A stretch of 64,000 nt of DNA from Klenkia brasiliensis (GTDB taxonomy: Bacteria; Actinomycetota; Actinomycetes; Mycobacteriales; Geodermatophilaceae): the NCBI RefSeq assembly GCF_900100695.1, contig NZ_FNCF01000005.1, forward strand, positions 62,001 through 126,000, written 5' to 3'. Below the pieces are notes generated by a model that saw nothing but the letters and a program-made list of their open reading frames with translations, searched no databases and was not told the DNA's origin. The position numbers and the translations under genes were made by a program. Positions 34,878 through 43,522 of this stretch are shown here, one piece after another. Positions within the stretch are counted from its first letter, which is position 1, and every line of letters starts with the position of its first letter.

Positions 34878-34909
34878 GAAGGCCCGGACTCCTCGGAGTC
34901 CGGGCCTTC
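34878..34909. terminator. Terminator shared by tRNA copy 2 and the catabolic operon
   Basis: A 15-bp perfect stem (34878-34892 with 34895-34909) with a TC loop lies five bases after the encoded CCA and six bases from the maleylacetate reductase stop. It can serve both converging transcripts. Confidence 0.8.
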
Positions 34910-34915
34910 GTCGTG

Positions 34916-35968
34916 TCAGGCGGCCGGCGGCTCGCCCGCGTGCGCCCGGCGCAGCAGGGCGACCAGCCCGTCGCGGGTCACCTCGCGGGGGTTGGCGTAG
35001 GGCGCGGCCAGCACCTGGTCGGCGATCCGGTCGACGTCGCCGGCGGCCATGCCGAGCTCGGCCAGCGACCGGGGCGCACCGAGGGAACCGGCGAGCTCCC
35101 ACAGCGTGCGTGCGGGGTCGGGACCCAGGCCCAGCGCGGCGACGGCGTCCGGGGCGGCCGGGGCGTTGTGGGCCAGGGCGTGCGGCAGGACGACGGTGTG
35201 CGTGGGCGCGTGCGGCAGGTCCAGGGTGCCGCCGAGGGCGTGGCACAGCTTGTGGTGCAGCCCCATCGTGGTCGCCCCGAGCACCGCACCGCACAACCAG
35301 GCGCCGTACTGGGCGTCGCCGCGGGCCTCGAGGTCGGTGGGGGCGGCGACGAGCCGGGGCAGGGCGTCGACCAGCGCCCGGGCACCCTCCGCGGCCATCA
35401 GCGAGACGACCGGGCTGGCGTCGGGGGCGTAGAGGCCCTCGACGGCGTGCGCTACGGCGTTCATGCCGCTGGTGACGGTCATGCCCACCGGCAGGGTGGT
35501 GGTCAGCTCGGCGTCGTAGACCACCGACACCGGCAGCACCCGGCGGTCCCGGCCGGTGCGCTTGGTGCCGTCCTCGGTCAGGCCCCACACCGGGGTCATC
35601 TCCGACCCGGCGTAGGTGGTGGGGACGGCGACCACCGGCAGGCCGTGCTCCAGGGCGACGGCCTTGCCCAGCCCGACCGCCGAGCCGCCGCCCACGACCA
35701 CGCAGCCGTCGGCGCCCAGCTCGGTGGCCCGGTCGCGGGCGGTCCGGGCGACCTCGACGGGCACGTGCATGCGGGCACCGGGGAGCACCCCGACGCACCG
35801 GTCCCCGAGCACCCCGGCCACCCGCTCGCCGAGGTCGGCCTGCTCGGGGGAGCACAGCACCAGCACCCGGTCCAGGCCGACCGCGGTGACCTCCTCGGGC
35901 AGCCGGGCCAGCGACCCCGGGCCGAAGACGACCCGCATCGGCAGCGCGGCGTAGGTGAAGGCCCTCAT
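34916..35968 (-). CDS. Maleylacetate reductase
   Basis: 350 residues of the iron-containing alcohol dehydrogenase superfamily. It reduces maleylacetate to 3-oxoadipate with NAD(P)H, the last specific step of hydroxyquinol breakdown. Visible: GGGSAVGLGKAVAL (nucleotide loop), PTTYAGSEMTPVWG (family signature), and the metal region GLHHKLCHALGG with LPHAPTHTVVLPHA. The ATG overlaps the stop of the dioxygenase gene, so all three catabolic genes are translationally coupled. 3-Oxoadipate would then enter central metabolism; the enzymes for that are not in this window. Confidence 0.92.
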   Translation of the reverse strand: MRAFTYAALPMRVVFGPGSLARLPEEVTAVGLDRVLVLCSPEQADLGERVAGVLGDRCVGVLPGARMHVPVEVARTARDRATELGADGCVVVGGGSAVGLGKAVALEHGLPVVAVPTTYAGSEMTPVWGLTEDGTKRTGRDRRVLPVSVVYDAELTTTLPVGMTVTSGMNAVAHAVEGLYAPDASPVVSLMAAEGARALVDALPRLVAAPTDLEARGDAQYGAWLCGAVLGATTMGLHHKLCHALGGTLDLPHAPTHTVVLPHALAHNAPAAPDAVAALGLGPDPARTLWELAGSLGAPRSLAELGMAAGDVDRIADQVLAAPYANPREVTRDGLVALLRRAHAGEPPAA

Positions 35969-36834
35969 GACCGCAGCAGCGAGAGGTCGAAGGTCAGCGT
36001 GCGGAAGGGGTTGGCCAGTCCCACCTGCGCGGCCCGCTGCGGGTCGTCGACCTCGGGGACCTCGCGCACCAGGGAGTCCTTCACCCCGAAGACGGCGTCG
36101 GAGTCCAGGTAGGGGCTGTCGGCGACGAACACGTGCGTGGTCACCGGCCGGTGGCCCTCCGCCGCGGCGATGAAGTGCAGGTGCGCGGGCCGGTAGGGGT
36201 GCCGGCCGGTGGCCGCCAGCAGCCGGCCGACCGGGCCGTCGTCGGGGATGGGGTAGTAGCGCGGCACCACCGACCGGAACCAGAACCGGCCCTCGGCGTC
36301 GGTGGTGAAGATCCCGCGCAGGTTGCCCGCCGGCTGCACGTCGGGCTGCTGGACGTCGTAGAAGCCGTCCTCGTTGGTCTGCCAGACGTCCACGGTGGCC
36401 CCGGCCAGCGGCTCGCCGTCGGGCCCGGTGACCTGGCCGGACACCAGGCAGGGGATGCCCTTGCCGTCCAGGGCGATGTCGTCGCCGAGCTCCCGCGGCG
36501 GGGAGGCGACCATGTGGAAGGGGCCCAGCACGGTGGACTCGGTGGCCGTGCCGCCGGTGCGGTGGTTGACGGTCTCGACCAGCATCGACACCCCGAGGAC
36601 GTCGGACAGCAGGATGAACTCCTGCCGGGTCGGGGTGCAGGTCTGGCCGGTCTCGGTGAGGAACCCGATCGCGGCCTCCCACTCGGCCTCGGTCAGCTCG
36701 ACGTCCTTGACGAAGTCGTGCAGGTGGCGCACCAGCGACGTCATCACCTGCCGCAGCCGCGGGTCCGGGGTGCCGGCGAAGGCCGCCGCGACCACCTCGG
36801 CCGAGCGCTCCTCGCTGAACAGCTCGGCGCTCAT
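35965..36834 (-). CDS. Intradiol ring-cleavage dioxygenase, hydroxyquinol 1,2-dioxygenase type
   Basis: 289 residues. The N-terminal helical dimerisation domain leads into the catalytic beta-sandwich. Iron ligands can be placed: a Tyr in DGFYDVQQ, another in RYYPIPDDGPVG, and the two His of YRPAHLHF. Length and neighbours (maleylacetate reductase, phenol-type monooxygenase) favour hydroxyquinol over catechol as substrate; product would be maleylacetate. Start and stop both overlap neighbours by four bases (ATGA). Confidence 0.9.
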   Translation of the reverse strand: MSAELFSEERSAEVVAAAFAGTPDPRLRQVMTSLVRHLHDFVKDVELTEAEWEAAIGFLTETGQTCTPTRQEFILLSDVLGVSMLVETVNHRTGGTATESTVLGPFHMVASPPRELGDDIALDGKGIPCLVSGQVTGPDGEPLAGATVDVWQTNEDGFYDVQQPDVQPAGNLRGIFTTDAEGRFWFRSVVPRYYPIPDDGPVGRLLAATGRHPYRPAHLHFIAAAEGHRPVTTHVFVADSPYLDSDAVFGVKDSLVREVPEVDDPQRAAQVGLANPFRTLTFDLSLLRS

Positions 36835-38615
36835 GCCCGGTCCAGCACGGTGCGCAGGGCGGCGCCCAGGGCGCCGGTCGCGTCGTCGACCGGGCCGGCC
36901 CAGCGGGCGGCGACGTAGCCGTCCGGGCGCACCAGCAGGGCGCCGCCGTCGGAGGTGCCGCGCACCCGGGCCCAGTCGCCGTAGAGGTCGTCGTGGGCCC
37001 GGCCCGGTCCGACGACGGCGCTGGCCACCTCCAGGCCGAGCTCCCCGCCGACCGCCGCGGCGGCGTCGACCCAGCCCTCGCCGCCGATGCCGGTGAGCAC
37101 GGTGAACCGGCCGTGCCCGACCAGGTCCAGCGTGGAGACCTGGCGCCGGTGGTCGGCGGTCAGCCAGGCGTGCGGCACCTTCGCGCCGGGCCGGGAGGTG
37201 GGGTGGGAGTACAGCTCCGGGTCGCGGGTGGGCTCCTCGGGCGGGGTGCCGTCGGGGACGACGGCGGTCGAGGCGTAGCGCTGGTCCATCTCCACGCCGT
37301 GGCAGTTGAACTCGTAGTCCTTGAACGCGATGGCCTCGCGGAGCGCGGCCCGCTGCTTCTCCGCCTCCGGGGTCGCCTCCTTGCGGGCGGCCATGTGCGC
37401 CACCATCTGCTCGGGGTCGGCGGCGTCGAGCAGGCCCAGGGCGTCGAAGATGCGCGCGGTGTCGCCGATCGACTGGTTCGCCCGGTCCACGATCTGCTTG
37501 CCCACCGGTGCCCGCTCGGCGGAGTAGGTCTCCAGCAGACCCGGGCCGGCCTGGCCCTTGACCACCGCGGCGAGCTTCCACGCCAGGTTGTAGGCGTCCT
37601 GGATCGAGGTGTTGGACCCCAGGCCGTTCGACGGCGGGTGCCGGTGCACGGCGTCGCCGGCGCAGAACACCCGCCCCGCCGAGTACTGCTCGGCGTACAG
37701 GTGGTTCACCGTCCAGGCCGAGGAGGACTCGATGCGCACCGGCACCTCGTCGTCGCCGACGAGCTTGCGGACGATCGACAGCGCGTACTCCTCGGTGAGG
37801 TCCGGGGCGGGGCCGTCGATGTCGTAGCCCCACACGATCAGCCACCGGTGCCACGGGCGGACCATCCGGACCAGGCCGGCGCCGATGCCGCCGACGTCGG
37901 CACCGGGCTGCAGCACCCAGTACAGGACCGAGGGCCGGTCGGCGACCAGGTGGCTCAGGTCGGCCTCGAAGACGATGTTGATCGAGCCGCCGACGCCCAT
38001 CCGGCCCACGAGCGGCAGGCCGACGTCGGTGGCGATCTGGGACCGGCCGCCGTCGGCGCCCACGACGTAGCGGGCGCGGATGTCGTACTCGTCGCCGCGG
38101 GCCCGGTCGCGCACCCGCACGGTGACGCCGTCGTCGTCCTGGGTGAGCGACAGGTACTCGGTGTCGAACCGGACCTTCGCGCCCCGGGACTGGGCGTTGT
38201 GCAGCAGCACCGGCTCCATCAGGTCCTGCGGCATGTCGCAGATGCGGCTGGGGGAGGCCGCGGTGTAGTCGGCCAGCCGGTCCGGGCGGGTGCCCCAGCT
38301 GTGCAGCCGCCCCAGCTCCTCGCCGGACAGCGACGTGCAGTAGACGAGGTTGCCCATCAGCTCCTGCGGGGCGGCCTGGGCGGCCACCTCCTCCTCGACG
38401 CCGAGGTCGCGCAGCGCCTCCATCGTCCGCTGGTTGGTGATGTGCGCCCGGGGCGTGTCGGCCAGCCGGCCGTACTTGGTGATCACCAGGGTGCGCACCC
38501 CGTACGTGGCCAGCGCCAGGGCCGCGGCCGACCCGGCCGGGCCGCTGCCGACGACCAGGACGTCGGTCTCGACGACCGTCCGCGGGGCGTCGGTGGTGGG
38601 GTGGGGCGACGTCAT
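36831..38615 (-). CDS. FAD-dependent aromatic monooxygenase, resorcinol hydroxylase-like
   Basis: 594 residues, ATG with GGAGGAGCT upstream. Class A flavin hydroxylase: Rossmann GSGPAGSAAALALA near the N-terminus, the second FAD motif GRVFCAGDAVHRHPP, and a C-terminal thioredoxin-like domain, as in TfdB/phenol hydroxylases. Because it heads an operon with a hydroxyquinol dioxygenase and maleylacetate reductase, the likely reaction is resorcinol (or a related phenol) to hydroxyquinol. The exact substrate cannot be read from sequence. Confidence 0.88.
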   Translation of the reverse strand: MTSPHPTTDAPRTVVETDVLVVGSGPAGSAAALALATYGVRTLVITKYGRLADTPRAHITNQRTMEALRDLGVEEEVAAQAAPQELMGNLVYCTSLSGEELGRLHSWGTRPDRLADYTAASPSRICDMPQDLMEPVLLHNAQSRGAKVRFDTEYLSLTQDDDGVTVRVRDRARGDEYDIRARYVVGADGGRSQIATDVGLPLVGRMGVGGSINIVFEADLSHLVADRPSVLYWVLQPGADVGGIGAGLVRMVRPWHRWLIVWGYDIDGPAPDLTEEYALSIVRKLVGDDEVPVRIESSSAWTVNHLYAEQYSAGRVFCAGDAVHRHPPSNGLGSNTSIQDAYNLAWKLAAVVKGQAGPGLLETYSAERAPVGKQIVDRANQSIGDTARIFDALGLLDAADPEQMVAHMAARKEATPEAEKQRAALREAIAFKDYEFNCHGVEMDQRYASTAVVPDGTPPEEPTRDPELYSHPTSRPGAKVPHAWLTADHRRQVSTLDLVGHGRFTVLTGIGGEGWVDAAAAVGGELGLEVASAVVGPGRAHDDLYGDWARVRGTSDGGALLVRPDGYVAARWAGPVDDATGALGAALRTVLDRA

Positions 38616-38642
38616 CGGGGAGCTCCTCCACGGCAGGTGGCC

Positions 38643-38657
38643 GTTCGTCTGCCGAAC
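38643..38657. promoter_or_regulatory. Putative IclR operator, catabolic operon side
   Basis: GTTCGTCTGCCGAAC is a perfect 5-bp inverted repeat with a 5-base spacer, located between the monooxygenase promoter and its start. It matches the element before the IclR gene at 13 of 15 positions. Confidence 0.6.
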
Positions 38658-38687
38658 AGCCCTTCGCTGGACGGCTCGATCGGCGCC

Positions 38688-38716
38688 AGTGAAGCGCCCG
38701 GTCCCGACGGCGTCAA
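38688..38716 (-). promoter_or_regulatory. Promoter candidate of the catabolic operon
   Basis: On the minus strand TTGACG (38716 to 38711) and TTCACT (38693 to 38688) are 17 bases apart. The predicted start lies upstream of the putative operator at 38643-38657, placing the operator in the early transcribed region. Confidence 0.45.
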
Positions 38717-38766
38717 CGGGGCGCGTGGTCAAGGTCACGGCTGTGCAACGGCGGTGCGGCGGCTGA

Positions 38767-38796
38767 TTGACACGGCGCGACGTGTCGTACTTCACT
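38767..38796 (+). promoter_or_regulatory. Promoter candidate of the ABC importer operon with overlapping palindrome
   Basis: TTGACA (38767-38772) and TTCACT (38791-38796) are 18 bases apart; the -10 is the same hexamer as in the opposite promoter. A second dyad, GACACG-N6-CGTGTC (38769-38786), overlaps the -35 and spacer and might bind a separate regulator. Confidence 0.5.
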
Positions 38797-38817
38797 GCCT
38801 CCGCTCTGCGCAGAACC

Positions 38818-38832
38818 GTTCGCACAGCGAAG
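38818..38832. promoter_or_regulatory. Putative IclR operator, importer side
   Basis: GTTCGCACAGCGAAG fits TTCG-N5-CGAA and stands just after the expected start of the importer transcript, mirroring the site on the catabolic side. Confidence 0.5.
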
Positions 38833-38856
38833 CCCCTCCCATCCCCAGGAGTCCTC

Positions 38857-40170
38857 GTGCACCGTCGCACCCCCTCCCGACCGGGCCCGGCCCGGACCGC
38901 CGTCCGCGCGGTCGCCGCGGCCGGCGCCGGCCTGCTGACCCTCTCCGCCTGCGGAGGGGGCCTGGGCTCCGCCGACGGGGACGGCGGGGACGGCGGGGAC
39001 ACGCTGACCATCGGCTACGTGACCCCGCAGAGCGGGCCGCTGGCCGCCTTCGGCGAGGCCGACAGCTTCGTGGTGGACCAGATGACCGCCTACTTCGCGG
39101 ACAACCCGCTGGAGATCGGCGGGACCTCCTACGACGTGGAGATCGTCGTGAAGGACACCCAGTCGGACTCGGTCCGGGCCGGCGAGGTCACCGCGGAGCT
39201 CATCAACGACGACGGCGCGGACCTCGTGCTGGCCGCGTCCACGCCCGACACCGTCAACCCGGTCGCCGACCAGTGCGAGGCCAACGGCGTCCCCTGCATC
39301 ACCACGGCCGCGCCGTGGCAGCCCTACTTCTTCGGCCGCGGCGGCACCGAGGGCAGCAGCTTCGACTGGACCTACCACTTCTTCTGGGGCCTGGAGGACG
39401 TCGAGGCGGTCTACCAGGACATGTGGAGCCAGGTGGACACCAACCGCCAGGCCGGTGCCCTGTGGCCCAACGACCCCGACGGCAACGCCTGGTCGGCCGA
39501 CTTCCCCGGCGTGGTCGGGGAGAACGGCTACAGCATCACCGACCCCGGTCTGTACGAGAACGGCACCCAGGACTACAGCGCGCAGATCTCGGCGTTCCAG
39601 GCCGCCGACGACCAGATCCTGCTCGGCGTGCCCATCCCGCCGGACTTCGCCACCTTCTGGCAGCAGGCGCAGCAGCAGGGGTACACCCCGCGGATCGCGA
39701 CGGTGGCCAAGGCGCTGCTGTTCCCCTCGGCCGTCGAGGCGATCGGCGACTCCGCCGACGGCCTGTGCACCGAGGTCTGGTGGAGCCCGCAGCACCCGTT
39801 CACCAGCTCGCTCACCGGCCAGTCGGCCCAGGAGCTGGCCGACGCCTACGAGGAGGCGACCGGCCGGCAGTGGACCCAGCCGATCGGTTTCGTGCACGCC
39901 CTGTTCGAGGTGGCCGTCGCCGCCCTGACCGAGGCCGGCAGCACCGACGGGCAAGCCGTGGTGGACGCGCTGTCCTCGCTGCAGGTCTCGACCATCGCCG
40001 GTGACCTGGACTGGACGTCGGGCCCGGTGCCCAACGTGGCCAAGACCCCGCTGGTCGGCGGTCAGTGGCGGGCCTCCGACGGCGGCGAGCACCCCTTCGA
40101 CCTGGTCGTGGTCAGCAACTCCGAGGCCCCGGAGATCCCCACCGCCGGCACCGTCGAGCCGCTGGGCTGA
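38857..40170 (+). CDS. ABC transporter substrate-binding lipoprotein, LivJ/urea type
   Basis: 437 residues from GTG 38857, preceded by CAGGAG; an in-frame upstream start at 38767 would lie in the promoter. A lipoprotein signal is clear: Arg-rich start, hydrophobic AAAGAGLLTL and lipobox LSAC. The mature protein is a type I periplasmic-binding fold (LTIGYVTPQSGPLAAFGEAD). It heads a five-gene branched-chain amino-acid-type importer. Divergence from the hydroxyquinol operon suggests an aromatic or related acid as ligand. Confidence 0.9.
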   Translation: MHRRTPSRPGPARTAVRAVAAAGAGLLTLSACGGGLGSADGDGGDGGDTLTIGYVTPQSGPLAAFGEADSFVVDQMTAYFADNPLEIGGTSYDVEIVVKDTQSDSVRAGEVTAELINDDGADLVLAASTPDTVNPVADQCEANGVPCITTAAPWQPYFFGRGGTEGSSFDWTYHFFWGLEDVEAVYQDMWSQVDTNRQAGALWPNDPDGNAWSADFPGVVGENGYSITDPGLYENGTQDYSAQISAFQAADDQILLGVPIPPDFATFWQQAQQQGYTPRIATVAKALLFPSAVEAIGDSADGLCTEVWWSPQHPFTSSLTGQSAQELADAYEEATGRQWTQPIGFVHALFEVAVAALTEAGSTDGQAVVDALSSLQVSTIAGDLDWTSGPVPNVAKTPLVGGQWRASDGGEHPFDLVVVSNSEAPEIPTAGTVEPLG

Positions 40171-40928
40171 TGACCGCCCCGCTGCTGGAGGTCACCGGCG
40201 TCGGCAAGCGCTTCGGCTCGCTCACCGTGCTGCACGACGTGTCGTTCGCGCTCGCGCCGGGGGAGGCGCTGGGCATCGTCGGCCCCAACGGGGCCGGCAA
40301 GTCCACCCTGCTGAACGTGGTCGCCGGGACGCTGCCCCCGGACGGCGGCCGGGTCGTGCTCGACGGCCAGGACGTCACCGGCACCGGGGCCGCCGCCCGG
40401 TGCCGGGGCGGCATCGGGCGCAGCTACCAGGTGCCCCGTCCCTTCAGCGGGATGACGGTCTTCGAGAACACGCTGGTGGCCGCCTCCTTCGGGGCGGGCC
40501 TGCGGAGCCGGGCGGCGGCCGACGCCGCCTTCGCCGCGCTGGTCACCGCCGGGCTGGACCACCACGCCGACACCCCGGCGGGGTCGCTGCGTCTGCTGGA
40601 CCGCAAGCGCCTGGAGCTGGCCCGGGCCCTGGCCACCGACCCGCGGGTGGTCCTGCTCGACGAGATCGCCGGGGGGCTCACCGAGGCCGAGGTGCCGGCC
40701 CTGGTCGAGACCATCCAGCAGCTGGTCCGCGAGGGCGTCGCCGTGGTCTGGATCGAGCACGTGGTGCACGCGCTGGTCGCCGTGGTCACCCGGCTGATGT
40801 GCCTGACCTACGGCGAGGTCCTGGCGGTCGGGGAGCCGCGGGCGGTGCTGGCCGACCCGCGGGTGGTCGAGGTCTACCTCGGTTCCACCATCGCCGGCGA
40901 CGAACCCGAGCTGGGGGAGACGGCGTGA
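40170..40928 (+). CDS. ABC transporter ATP-binding protein, LivG-like
   Basis: 252 residues; the ATG shares a base with the previous stop (TGATG). Walker A GPNGAGKST and Walker B VVLLDEIAGGLT are present. The signature region reads LRLLDRKRLELARAL, a variant of LSGGQ common in LivG-type subunits, where the first positions diverge. It energises uptake together with the LivF-like protein. The stop overlaps the next GTG. Confidence 0.9.
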   Translation: MTAPLLEVTGVGKRFGSLTVLHDVSFALAPGEALGIVGPNGAGKSTLLNVVAGTLPPDGGRVVLDGQDVTGTGAAARCRGGIGRSYQVPRPFSGMTVFENTLVAASFGAGLRSRAAADAAFAALVTAGLDHHADTPAGSLRLLDRKRLELARALATDPRVVLLDEIAGGLTEAEVPALVETIQQLVREGVAVVWIEHVVHALVAVVTRLMCLTYGEVLAVGEPRAVLADPRVVEVYLGSTIAGDEPELGETA

Positions 40929-41632
40929 GCGCGCTGCTCGAGGTCGACGCCGTCGACGTCTCCTACGGCGACGCGCAGGCCTTGTTCGGCCTGTCGGTCA
41001 CCGTGGCCGAGGGCGAGACGCTGGCCGTCATCGGCGCGAACGGGGCGGGCAAGTCCACCCTGCTCAAGACCGTCGCGGGCGTCGTCCGGCCCCGGCGCGG
41101 CGATGTCCGGCTGGACGGCGCGAGCCTGTCCGGGGTGCCCGCGCACCGCCGGGTCGGCCGGGGCATCGCCATGAGCCCGGAGGGCCGGCGGCTGTTCCCG
41201 AGCCTGACCGTCGAGGAGAACCTGCTGGTCGGTGCGCACAGCAGGCGTCCAGGACCCTGGGCCCTGGACGCGGTCTACGCGCTGTTCCCGCTGGTCGCGG
41301 AGCGGCGCGCCCGCTCGGCGGCCAACCTGTCCGGCGGTGAGCAGCAGGCGGTGGCGATCGGCCGGGCGCTGATGGCCAACCCCCGGCTGCTGCTGCTGGA
41401 CGAGGTGTCCCTCGGCCTGGCGCCGGTGGTGGTCGCCCAGCTGTACGCGGCGCTGCCGCAGATCACCGCCCAGGGCACCACCGTGCTGGTGGTGGAGCAG
41501 GACGTGCACCAGGCGCTCGCCGTCGCCGACCGGGTGCAGTGCCTGCTGGAGGGCCGGACCGTGCTGGAGGGCCCGGCGGACCGGGTCGACACCGCCGCGC
41601 TGTCGGCGGCCTACTTCGGGGTGGATGCATGA
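40925..41632 (+). CDS. ABC transporter ATP-binding protein, LivF-like
   Basis: 235 residues. Walker A GANGAGKST, signature NLSGGEQQAVAIGRAL, Walker B LLLLDEVSLGL and the following His-switch region are complete. The segment SPEGRRLFPSLTVEENL is typical of LivF. GTGA overlap upstream, ATGA overlap downstream. Confidence 0.92.
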   Translation: MSALLEVDAVDVSYGDAQALFGLSVTVAEGETLAVIGANGAGKSTLLKTVAGVVRPRRGDVRLDGASLSGVPAHRRVGRGIAMSPEGRRLFPSLTVEENLLVGAHSRRPGPWALDAVYALFPLVAERRARSAANLSGGEQQAVAIGRALMANPRLLLLDEVSLGLAPVVVAQLYAALPQITAQGTTVLVVEQDVHQALAVADRVQCLLEGRTVLEGPADRVDTAALSAAYFGVDA

Positions 41633-42498
41633 GCTGGGTCAACGCCGTCGTGCAGGGCATCCTGCTCGGCGGCCTCTACGCGCTGGTCGCGGCCGGGCTG
41701 TCCCTGGTCTTCGGGGTCATGCGGATCGTGAACCTCGCCCACGGCGTGCTGGCGGTGCTCGCCGCCTTCGGCGCCTACGTGCTGGGGGACACCCTCGGCC
41801 TGCACCCGTTCCTGGCGCTGCTGGTCGTCGTGCCGGTCATGGCGGCGGTCGGGTACGGACTGCAGCGCGGGCTGCTCAACCGGGCCCTCGGCGGCGGCGA
41901 GCTCGCCCCGCTGCTGGTCACGTTCGGGTTGGCGGTGGTGCTGCAGAACGCGCTGCTGGAGGCGTTCTCCGCCGACAGCCGCCGGCTGGACCTCGGGTCG
42001 CTGGGCACGGCGAGCATCCCGGTCACCGACGGGCTGGCGGTCGGGGTCTTCCCCCTGCTGGCCGCGGTCACCGGCGTGGTGGTCATCGCCGCCATCGGGC
42101 AGTTCCTGGCCCGCACGGCCACCGGTCGGGCGATGCGCGCCACCAGCGACGACCGGGACGCCGCGGCGCTCATGGGGATCGACGGACGGCACCTCTACGG
42201 GGTGGCGACCGCGATCGCGCTGGCGACGGTCGCGATCGCGGGCGTCTTCCTCGGTGCCCGCAGCACCTTCGACCCGGCCGCGGGCGGCACCACCCTGATC
42301 TTCGCCTTCGAGGCCGTGGTCATCGGTGGGCTCGGGTCGCTGTGGGGCACCCTGCTGGGCGGGGTGGTGCTCGGCGTCGCGCAGGCGGTGGGGGCCGCGG
42401 TCGACCCCGCGTACGGGGTGCTCGCCGGGCACGTGGTGTTCCTGGTCGTGCTGGCCACCCGCCCGCGCGGCCTGCTGCCCTCGGCGGTGACCGCGTGA
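41629..42498 (+). CDS. ABC transporter permease, LivH-like
   Basis: 289 residues with about eight membrane helices. Family motifs include GGLYALVAAGLSLVFGVM near the N-terminus and IGGLGSLWGTLLGG in the last third. It forms the channel with the LivM-like permease. Coupled by start-stop overlap on both sides. Confidence 0.92.
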   Translation: MSWVNAVVQGILLGGLYALVAAGLSLVFGVMRIVNLAHGVLAVLAAFGAYVLGDTLGLHPFLALLVVVPVMAAVGYGLQRGLLNRALGGGELAPLLVTFGLAVVLQNALLEAFSADSRRLDLGSLGTASIPVTDGLAVGVFPLLAAVTGVVVIAAIGQFLARTATGRAMRATSDDRDAAALMGIDGRHLYGVATAIALATVAIAGVFLGARSTFDPAAGGTTLIFAFEAVVIGGLGSLWGTLLGGVVLGVAQAVGAAVDPAYGVLAGHVVFLVVLATRPRGLLPSAVTA

Positions 42499-43499
42499 CC
42501 GCCGTCGCGCAGCGGCCGGCCGCCGTCCGGGTCCGCCGCGGCGGGCGGGCGGCCTGGGCCGGCGCCGGGCTGGCCGTGGTGGTGGTCGCGGTGCTCGGCT
42601 ACCTGCCGCTGCTCACCACCCGCGGCACCCAGGTGCAGCTGGTCGGGCTGTTCAGCCTGGTCGTGCTCGGCACCATGTGGAACCTGCTGGCCGGCTACGG
42701 CGGCATGGTGTCCATCGGCCAGCAGGCCTACATCGGCATCGGCGGCTACGGGCTGGTGTACCTGGCCTCCACCGTCGGCGTGGACCCCTTCCTCGCCGTC
42801 CCGGTCGCCGCCGTGGTCTGCGCGGTGGTCGCCTGGCCGATCTCCTACCTGGCCTTCCGGCTGGCCGGGGGCTACTTCGCCATCGGCACCTGGGTGATCG
42901 CGGAGGTCGTCCGGCTGCTGGTCACCCAGGTCGACGCCCTGGGCGCCGGCTCGGGCGCCTCGCTGACCGGCTTCGCCGGCCTGGAGCCCACCTACCGGAT
43001 CGCCTACGTCTACTGGATGTCGTTGGGCATCGTCGTCCTCGTGGTCGGCGGGGTGTACCTGCTCATGCGCTCGCGGCTGGGCCTGGCGCTCACCGCCATC
43101 CGCGACGAGCCCACCGCCGCCGGGTCGCTCGGCGTGGCCGTGACCCGGGCGAAGCGGCTGGTCTACGTGGCCGCGGCCGCCGGCTGCGGCCTGGCCGGGG
43201 CGATGGTCGTGGCCAACACCCTGCGCGTGCAGCCGGGCTCGGCCTTCTCCGTCGACTACTCCGCGATGATGATCTTCATCGTGGTGATCGGCGGCATCGG
43301 CACCATCGAGGGCCCGATCATCGGGGCGCTGGTCTTCTACGCGCTGCAGGACTCCCTCGCCGACCTGGGCAACTGGTACCTGGTGGTGGTCGGCGTCGTG
43401 GCGATCGCGGTGACCCTGCTGGCGCCGCGCGGCCTGTGGGGCCTCACCCGCGGCCGGGTGGAGCTCTTCCCGACCGGGTACCGCACGGGAAGCCGCTGA
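42495..43499 (+). CDS. ABC transporter permease, LivM-like
   Basis: 334 residues, about nine membrane helices. Characteristic segments are GMVSIGQQAYIGIGGY, the cytoplasmic coupling loop SRLGLALTAIRDEPTAA, and GGIGTIEGPIIGAL. It completes the importer. The next gene starts 23 bases later but is a thioredoxin-fold protein, likely outside the transport function. Confidence 0.92.
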   Translation: MTAVAQRPAAVRVRRGGRAAWAGAGLAVVVVAVLGYLPLLTTRGTQVQLVGLFSLVVLGTMWNLLAGYGGMVSIGQQAYIGIGGYGLVYLASTVGVDPFLAVPVAAVVCAVVAWPISYLAFRLAGGYFAIGTWVIAEVVRLLVTQVDALGAGSGASLTGFAGLEPTYRIAYVYWMSLGIVVLVVGGVYLLMRSRLGLALTAIRDEPTAAGSLGVAVTRAKRLVYVAAAAGCGLAGAMVVANTLRVQPGSAFSVDYSAMMIFIVVIGGIGTIEGPIIGALVFYALQDSLADLGNWYLVVVGVVAIAVTLLAPRGLWGLTRGRVELFPTGYRTGSR

Positions 43500-43522
43500 C
43501 CGGGGCCGGCGTTGCGGCGGCC

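Noticed and set aside
38857-43499. Branched-chain amino acid importer as the final assignment
   Set aside because: The family also carries urea, aromatics and other acids; divergent layout with hydroxyquinol genes and a shared motif argue against a plain amino-acid role, so the ligand is left open.
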